Part shown: positions 1 to 6,700 of the stretch, in pieces
Layout: each line of letters opens with the position of its first letter
How positions within the stretch are numbered: position 1 is the stretch's first letter
Source of the DNA: Propionibacteriaceae bacterium
GTDB taxonomy: Bacteria; Actinomycetota; Actinomycetes; Propionibacteriales; Propionibacteriaceae
Direction of reading: 5' to 3'
Length of the DNA stretch: 7,645 bases
Assembly (NCBI GenBank): GCA_003153855.1
Contig: PMBM01000002.1
Coordinates: 6,282-13,926, forward strand
Translations under genes and position numbers: made by a program
The notes under the pieces: model-generated
Seen by the model: only the letters and a program-made list of their open reading frames with translations
Database searches by the model: none
Told to the model about the DNA's origin: nothing

Positions 1-446
1 TCCGCTTCGTCGTGACCTGCGACCGAGAAGGTGCGCCCGACGTGGGGCAGAAGGTCTGCTCCCGAGAGGTCCTCGTACAGGTCGGCCAGAAGACGGTTCT
101 GGCCGACGAGCGCGGCGAACCGCTGGAGCTGCCCCTCGACACCGAGTGCTACGCGCAGGAGACGGGGTCGGACGCCGCGGCGACTGTCATCGACCACGAC
201 ACGCGAGACAGCGCGGCGGGTCGTTGTTGCCGGTACCCCCGACGCGGCTCAGTCGCTGGTGATCCCCCGCGACGAACGCCTGTCTGTACGGATGCGACCT
301 GCCCCGTGACGGTGGTCCAGACGACGGCCATCCAGGCGCCCACCCATCTCGCGGCGACGGGCGCACCGGCCCTCACGCCCTTCCTGCTCTACCTGCTCCT
401 CATCGGCGTGGGCCTCGTGGTCCTTCGTCGGCGTCGCGTCTCCTGA
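1..446 (+). CDS. Sortase-anchored surface protein, C-terminal part (5' end outside window; internal frame disturbance)
   Basis: The frame ending at TGA 444-446 is open to the left edge (first full codon at 3), so this is the 3' part of a longer gene; GTG 12 is not a credible start. The first 65 residues (FVVTCDREG ... TECYAQETG ... VIDHD) have the Cys-spaced beta-strand look of DUF5979-type repeats found in actinobacterial surface proteins; that assignment is by pattern and moderate. The C-terminus is unambiguous in type: LAATG, then a hydrophobic stretch (about ALTPFLLYLLLIGVGLVVL) and RRRR. LAxTG is the motif used by class E sortases, so the mature protein is probably linked covalently to peptidoglycan. 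The segment at about 219-290 reads as a Cys/Arg/Pro-rich stretch with poor G/C third positions, unlike its flanks; see the finding on compensated insertions. It could therefore be a damaged gene or contain sequencing errors. Confidence 0.75.
   Translation, partial: RFVVTCDREGAPDVGQKVCSREVLVQVGQKTVLADERGEPLELPLDTECYAQETGSDAAATVIDHDTRDSAAGRCCRYPRRGSVAGDPPRRTPVCTDATCPVTVVQTTAIQAPTHLAATGAPALTPFLLYLLLIGVGLVVLRRRRVS
348..443 (+). other. LAxTG cell-wall sorting signal (protein feature)
   Basis: Codons 348-362 read LAATG, followed by AP, about 20 mostly hydrophobic residues and a terminal RRRRVS before the TGA at 444. This is the tripartite sorting signal of sortase substrates: pentapeptide, membrane span, positive tail. 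The Ala in place of Pro at the second position matches the LAxTG preference known for class E sortases of actinobacteria. Cleavage would be expected between T and G. No sortase gene is in the window. Confidence 0.88.
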
Positions 447-635
447 GGGCGAACTCCAGAGCCAGCGTTAGCTCGGTGCGTAAACCCGTATTCACGGCTA
501 CTCGCCAATTCGGCGCTGACCAGGACATTCATTCCTATTTCGCACCCGGGTACAGACGTTCTGGTTCGGCGCGCTAATGTGCCGCCAGGGCTGGGACCGC
601 GAGGCTTTTTGGGCGGATTTCTGAGGGGCACGATC
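447..635 (+). promoter_or_regulatory. Intergenic region / probable 5' leader of the giant gene
   Basis: This 189-bp stretch between the two genes is less GC-rich than its flanks, as expected for regulatory DNA. I cannot assign a firm promoter. TAATGT at 575-580 could be a -10 element, but no convincing -35 lies 16-18 bp upstream. Possible pairings are CGCC/GGCG (503-506 with 512-515), GGCGC/GTGCC (568-572 with 579-583, including one G-U pair) and CCGCC/GGCGG (582-586 with 612-616). A T5 run lies at 606-610. None is long enough to call a terminator or riboswitch. The frame shared by both genes contains no stop between 447 and 635, but its codons have poor G/C third positions, so I read it as non-coding. 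Confidence 0.4.
623..628 (+). promoter_or_regulatory. Shine-Dalgarno sequence for the giant surface protein
   Basis: GAGGGG lies 7 nt before ATG 636, a normal purine-rich ribosome binding site and spacing for a high-GC actinobacterium. It decides the start: alternatives upstream in the same open frame (GTG 579, TTG 609) lack a comparable site and would add residues ahead of a well-formed signal peptide. Confidence 0.8.
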
Positions 636-740
636 ATGGCGACAAAGGCAGCGGGCATCAAACGCGTTCTTGTCACTTTTTTGTCCATTTCCTTGCTTCT
701 GAGCGCGCAGGTATTTGCCAACGCGCCCCAAGCCAAAGCC
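636..740 (+). other. Sec signal peptide of the giant protein (protein feature)
   Basis: Residues 1-10 carry three basic residues (K4, K9, R10). Residues 11-24 form a hydrophobic core (VLVTFLSISLLLSA). Two signal peptidase I sites are possible: after A28 (VFA|NA) or after A35 (AKA|DA); I favour A35. There is no lipobox cysteine, so a lipoprotein is excluded. No twin arginine is present, so export is by Sec rather than Tat. Cleavage leaves a mature chain that starts directly before the first beta-sandwich module. Confidence 0.88.
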
Positions 741-3700
741 GATGCTCCGATCTCCACCGCCACGGTGACCGGCAAAGTCATCGACAGCGTGACGTCCCAG
801 CCCCTTGCGGCTGTGACCATCAGTGACGATGCCGCGACCTCGCCCGCGACGACGACCACGGACTCGTCCGGCGACTACTCCCTCACGGTCCCGATCGGCG
901 ACCACGTCCTGTCGGTGAAGCTGTCCGGCTACGTCACGAAGAACTCGGCACTGTTCACCGCAGCCGCGAACGACTCGCTCACCATGAACTTCAGCCTCGA
1001 CAAGTACGCGACCGCGTCAGGCGTCGTCGTCGCTGACGGAACCACGACCGGCATCGGGTCCGTTGTCGTGAAGTTCTTCGATGCGACGACGACCGACCTC
1101 AACCCGGTCATCACCACCACCACCGCATCCGACGGTTCGTGGTCGCTCACCGCGCTCGTTCCTGGCACGTACAAGGTCCAGTTCGACGGCTCCGCCACCG
1201 ACTACATGTCCCGCTGGTTCGACGCCAAGGCCACCCGCGACGAGGCAGGCCAGATCGTCGTCGCCCCGGGCGCGGTCATCACCGCGTCAGGCGCGCTGGT
1301 GAAGGCTGCCAAGGTCTCTGGCAAGGTCACCGACGCCCAGGGCAACCCCATCCAGGACGCATCCGTCACCGTGCACGGATCGGCGAACGTCGACGGTTAC
1401 GCAGTGACTGACTCCACGGGCTCGTACGAGGTGCGCGGACTTGCGGCAGACCAGTACACGGTCGAGGTACGAAAGACCGGGTATGTCACCACGTGGCTGG
1501 GCGACGTCGAGGCGGAGTCCCTGTCGACGAGCATCTCCGTCCCCGCCGCCGCAGCGGTGACCGGTGCAAACATCGTCATGAACGTCGGGGGCAGCATCAG
1601 CGGCACCGTTCTGCCGCTGGAGGCGGACCAGGCGATGTGGGGATCGTATGTCTACGCATTCACCGTGGGTCAGTCGTGGCCGTACTACACCGGCTACGTC
1701 TCGAAGACCGACGGCACCTACACAGTCGGAGACCTCCCGCCGGGCAGCTACCACGTGGAGTTCAGCTGCCCCGGCTACGACATCCAGTACTACGACAACT
1801 CACCCACCGAGTCCGGGGCGAAGGTCGTCCAGGTCACGCGAGGTGCGACGACGTCCGGCATCGACGGTGTCGTCACCAAGACTGGCGCCGTTGGATCGGC
1901 GGTTCTGACGGGCCAGGTCGTCGACGCTGACGGCGCGCCGATCAGCGGCGTCACCGTGACCAACTCGGGGTCGTACACGGCGACCACCGCAGCGGATGGC
2001 ACGTACACGGTGACGGGCTACAGCGGCTACAACAGTCTCGGCTTCTCGAAGGCGGGCTACCTGGACGCGAACCAGTCGCTGTACGCCTCGGCGGACAACA
2101 CGGCCAGCAACCCCTATCCGGTGAGCACGGTCTCGCTGGTCAAGGCGACGACGCTCTCCGGGAGGATCACCGGCGGCGCGAACAACCTTCCCGTCGCGTA
2201 CGCGTCGGTCTCCGCCCGGGCACCCAATGGCAACTGGGGCGGGTGGACGACTACGGCGAGCGACGGCACCTACACGCTGAGCGGGGTTGCCGAGGGCATC
2301 TACACGATCGAGGTGGAGTCGCCGTCGGGCGCCGGGTTCGCGACGGAATACTACGGCGGAGCGACTGTGCAGGCGCTGGCCACGTACGTCGCCGCCGGGG
2401 GCGAGACGGTCCACTCAGGGCTGGACGTCCGCCTCGGCAAGGCCGGCTCGGTCTCGGGCAGCGTCGCACGGGGCGACGGGAGCCTGGCCGTCGGTGCTTC
2501 GGTGACCATGGTCGCCTTCGGGTTCTCACGCACGATCACCACTGACGGCAACGGCGCGTTCACGTTCGGAGGGATCCCCGAGGGCAGCTTCCAGATCTCC
2601 GCCACGGCCGGCGGCGTTACGACCTGGTGGCCGGGCGCCCGGACGAGGGCGGACGCAGCTCCCATCGAGGTCGCGGGTGACGACGTCAGCGGCGTCAGGC
2701 TCGTGATGGCCGCCGGGTACTCCCTGACCGGCACGGTGAGGGATGCCCAGGGGCAGCAGCAAGCCGGGACAACGGTGTACCTCCTGGGGGCCGACGGCCA
2801 GCAGCTGTCGACGACCACGAACGCCTCCGGCGGGTACGCGTTCCTCGGCCTCGCGGCCGGACCGTACAAGCTCGGCGTCGTGTCGAACTACCAGACGATC
2901 TGGCTTCCGGGCAGCTACAGCTCCGCCCTTGCCGGGGCATTCGACGTCACCACCGATGTCGCCAAGGACGTCACGGTCCCGGTCAAGCAAGCCGTGACGC
3001 TACACGTCAAGGGCGCCGACGGCACGGTCGTCGGCGACGGCGACGTCACCGTGTACGACGCGCAGGACAACTCCATCGCCTCCGCATCCCTGACGGGCGG
3101 AACCGGCCAGCTCGAGCTGCTCGCTGGCGTCTACTCAGTCGTGACCCAGCCGTTCGGCTTCGGCTCGACGACCACCTCACTCAACGTTGCGGGCGCAACG
3201 GAGGCGACCGTCACCGTGCCGATGGGCGGAAAGATCACTGGCACCCTGACCGGCGCCACGAACTTCTTCGTGATGGCGCGGAACGTCGTCACGGGCGACG
3301 AGTACCCGATGGAGGACGCACAGTCGGCCTACACGATCTCCGGCTTGCCGACAGGCACGTACGTGCTCTCGGCCGCGCCGCACGACGGTCACGGCGGTTT
3401 CTGCGGTGACGCTGCCTGGTTCGGCGGTACGGACTACCGCGACGCCGCGCGCATCCACGTCGTCGACGGAGCTGCGACCACCGGGGTGGACCTCTCGTTC
3501 ACCTGTGCTCCGTCCGGACCGACCTTCAGCATCGCGGGTTCCGTGACGCTTCCGACGGGCGTCGTTCTCACATCGAGCAACTACTACTACCTCGACATCA
3601 CGTTGGCCCGCGCCTCCGACGGGGTCCTAGTCGACAGCACCAACCCGGTCGTCGACGGGTCGTTCTCGTTCGCCCAGATCAGCCCCGGGGACTACCTCCT

Positions 3701-6700
3701 CACGGCGAGCGGTCCGTACCTCGGGCTCGGTGAGGTCGCCGTGCAGGTCACCGTGACCGACACGGACGTCCACGGCGTCACGGTGGCCCTGCCCAGTGCT
3801 GGATCGATCACCGGCCGCGTGGTCAATGCCTTCGGGCACTCATTGTCCGGCGCCACGGTCGTCGCAACGGCAGCCTCCGGATCGACGTTCAGCGGGACGA
3901 CAGGCGCCAACGGTGCCTTCAGCGTCCTCGGGCTCAGTACGGGCGACTACTCGCTGCAGGTCCAGCCCCCCGCTCCGTACAATCAGGTCACGATCAACCC
4001 CGTTCACGTCGTCACAGGGCAGGCGACCGCCGTTCCCACGGTGGCTCTTCAGCTGGGTGGACGTATCGCCGGCATGATCCCGCAGGGGTTCAGTGGCGTC
4101 GAGATCAGCACGGTCGACGCGGTGGGCAAGGTGACGGCCTCGACATACGCATACGGGAGTGACTACACCCTCTGGGGCGTGCCGGCGGGCACGGCATACG
4201 TGAAGTTCAGCGGGTACGGCATCGTCACGGAGTGGTGGAAGGACGCGGCAGTGCAGGGGGCCGCCACTCCCATCACCGTCGTCGCGAACCAGGCTGTCGG
4301 AGGGATCAGCCCCACGCTCACGCTGATCGGATCCTTGCCGAAGACGACTGTGGCCGGGACTGTGACAGGACCGGACGGAGCGGTGGCGAACGCAGAGGTG
4401 TACGCCGTGACGGCCGCGGGGTCGTGGATGGACTACACAGTCACCGACGCAGACGGCCATTACACACTCACGGTGGACACGAACACCTCGTACACCGTCT
4501 CGTTCGATGTGTGCTTCGGGATCATGGTCTGGGAGATCGGGTGCCTCAGCGGCTCCTACGGGGATTCGCGCGTCATCGCCGTCGAGACGACGCCCGTGAC
4601 CGGAGTCGACTTCGCGATCGCGCCATCCACATTCGTGACCTCGCCCGCTCCGACGATCACTGGTACGCCGGTCTCGGGGCAGACGCTCACGGCGTCGACC
4701 GGGGCGTGGGACCCGACGCCGACGACGCTGACTCTGCAGTGGTACGCGGACGGAACGGTGATCCCCGGGGCGACCGCGGCGACGCTGGCGCTCACCGATG
4801 CCCAGGTGGGCAAGGTCATCACCGTCGAGGCCACGGGCAAGAAGGCCGGGTACGACGCCAAGACCGTGGCCTCGTCACCCACCGCAGCCGTCACGAAGCC
4901 CCCTGTCACGGCGGGGACGGTGTCGATCACCGGCTCGCCGATCGAGGGCGGCACCCTCACGGCCGTACCGGGGACCTGGGCTCCTGACGGAGTGCAGCTG
5001 TCCTACCAGTGGAGGCGCGACGGCGAGGCGCTCGCAGGCTCGACCGGCCTTACGTACACGCCGGTCGGCGCTGACGTGGGTCACACGTTGGCGGTCGCTG
5101 TCACGGGTGCGAAGTCCGGGTACGAGTCGGTCACGGTCGTCTCTGCTGCGACAGCGCCGGTCGTGGCCCAGCCGGTGATAACGGCGGGCGCCGTCACGGT
5201 CTCCGGAACCCCCGCGGTGGGATCCGTGCTCACGGCGGTCCCCGGGACGTGGACTCCCTCCGACGCGACACTCAGCTACCAGTGGCGCCGCGACGGCGCC
5301 CCGATCTCGAACGCCACCCAGCCCACATACACGCCCATCCTTGCCGATGTGACCCACGACATCACCGTGGCGATCACCGGCGCCAAGGACGGGTACGTGT
5401 CGGCGACCGCCGTGTCTGCTCAGACCGTCCCGGTCCCGAAGCCGTCCGTGACGGCTGCAACCGTGTCGATCGCGGGGGCTGCCATCGTCGGCTCGACGCT
5501 GACGGCATCCACCGGCTCCTGGGTGCCGGACGGCGTGACCCTCGCGTACGTCTGGCGTCGTGACGGGGTCGACATCGACGGTGCGACCGCCACCACGTAC
5601 GTCCCGGTCACGGGGGATGTCGGGGCCACGCTGACCGTGGCTGTGACGGGTTCCTTGAGCGGGTACACGCAGGCCACGGCGGTCTCCACCGCCACGGCCG
5701 CAGTGCAACCCAAGAGCGCCATCGTTCCCGGGACGCCCACGATCTCGGGGGCGCCGCTCATCGGGCTCACCGTGATCGCATCCGCCGGCACCTGGACACC
5801 GGGCAGCGTGACGCTGTCGTACCAGTGGCGCCGGGACGGGGCGGCTATCGACGGAGCCACGACCTCGAGGTACGCCCTGGCGGAGGCCGACGCCGGCCAC
5901 GACCTGAGCGTTGCCGTCACGGGTTCAGCAGACGGGTACGACCCGGTCACCGTGGTGAGCGCGCCTGTGAGGGCACACCTGCAGCCAGTGACAGCTGGCA
6001 CCGTCACGATCTCGGGAACAGCGGCCGTGGCATCCACGCTGACCGCAGTCCCGAGCGGGTGGGGGCCGGCGGGGGTCACCCTGACGTACGAGTGGCGTCG
6101 TGACGGGGCCGCGATCGGTGGTGCCACCAGCTCCACCTACAACCCGGTCGTCGCCGATGTCGCCCACACGCTCACCGTCGCCGTGACGGGTGCGAAGGGC
6201 GGGTACGAGTCCGCAACCGTCGTCTCTGCCGCCACCGGGACGATCGCCAAGCCAGCGGTGTCATCGGGCACGGTGACGATCTCGGGCACGCCTCTTGCGG
6301 GCTTGCCTCAAACCGCGATCCCTGGGTCGTGGTTGCCTGCCGACGTGACATTGACCTACCAGTGGCGCCTCGATGGTGCGCCGATTGTGGGAGCGACCAG
6401 CGCCACGTACACGCCGTCGCAGTCTGATGTCGGCCACCTCCTCAGCGTGGCGGTCACCGGCACGAAGGACGGCTACGACTCGGCGACAGCTGTCTCGTCG
6501 TCGGCCACGGTTGCGAAGCCCGTTGTCGTCGCAGGAACTGTGACCATCACGGGCTCGGCGGTCGTCGCGTCCACGTTGACCGCTTCCGCAGGGGCGTGGG
6601 CCCCGGCCGACGTGGCCCTCGCGTTCCAGTGGCGTCGGGACGGTACGAACGTGGACGGCGCAACCGCGTCGGCCTACGTACCGGTCGTGGACGACATCGG

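Noticed and set aside
12..446. GTG 12 as a true start codon of the upstream gene
   Set aside because: The frame is open to the window edge, no ribosome binding site can be seen, and the protein would begin inside a beta-strand without a signal peptide.
459..474. Terminator hairpin after the upstream gene (GAGC/GCTC)
   Set aside because: Four base pairs with an eight-base loop and no T run; too weak to call.
582..610. Intrinsic terminator (GCC...GGC followed by T5)
   Set aside because: The stem is only three base pairs with a long loop, and it lies directly upstream of a gene start rather than just after the upstream gene.
541..635. Cyclic di-GMP (GEMM-type) riboswitch in the leader
   Set aside because: GGGACCGCGAGGC faintly resembles part of that motif, but the conserved core, the tetraloop and the paired second helix are not present.
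4232..4987. Plus-strand 251-codon frame overlapping the end of the module array
   Set aside because: It is an out-of-frame shadow rich in Arg, His, Gly and Asp with no recognisable motif and no ribosome binding site, inside a continuous coding frame.
4875..5900. Long open antisense frame (341 codons on the minus strand), and similar ones at 5420-6136 and 6261-6977
   Set aside because: They lie entirely opposite the Ig-like repeats; their products are Arg/Gly/His-rich or follow the repeat period, as expected for complements of G/C-third-position codons. The plus strand explains the DNA with recognisable domains.
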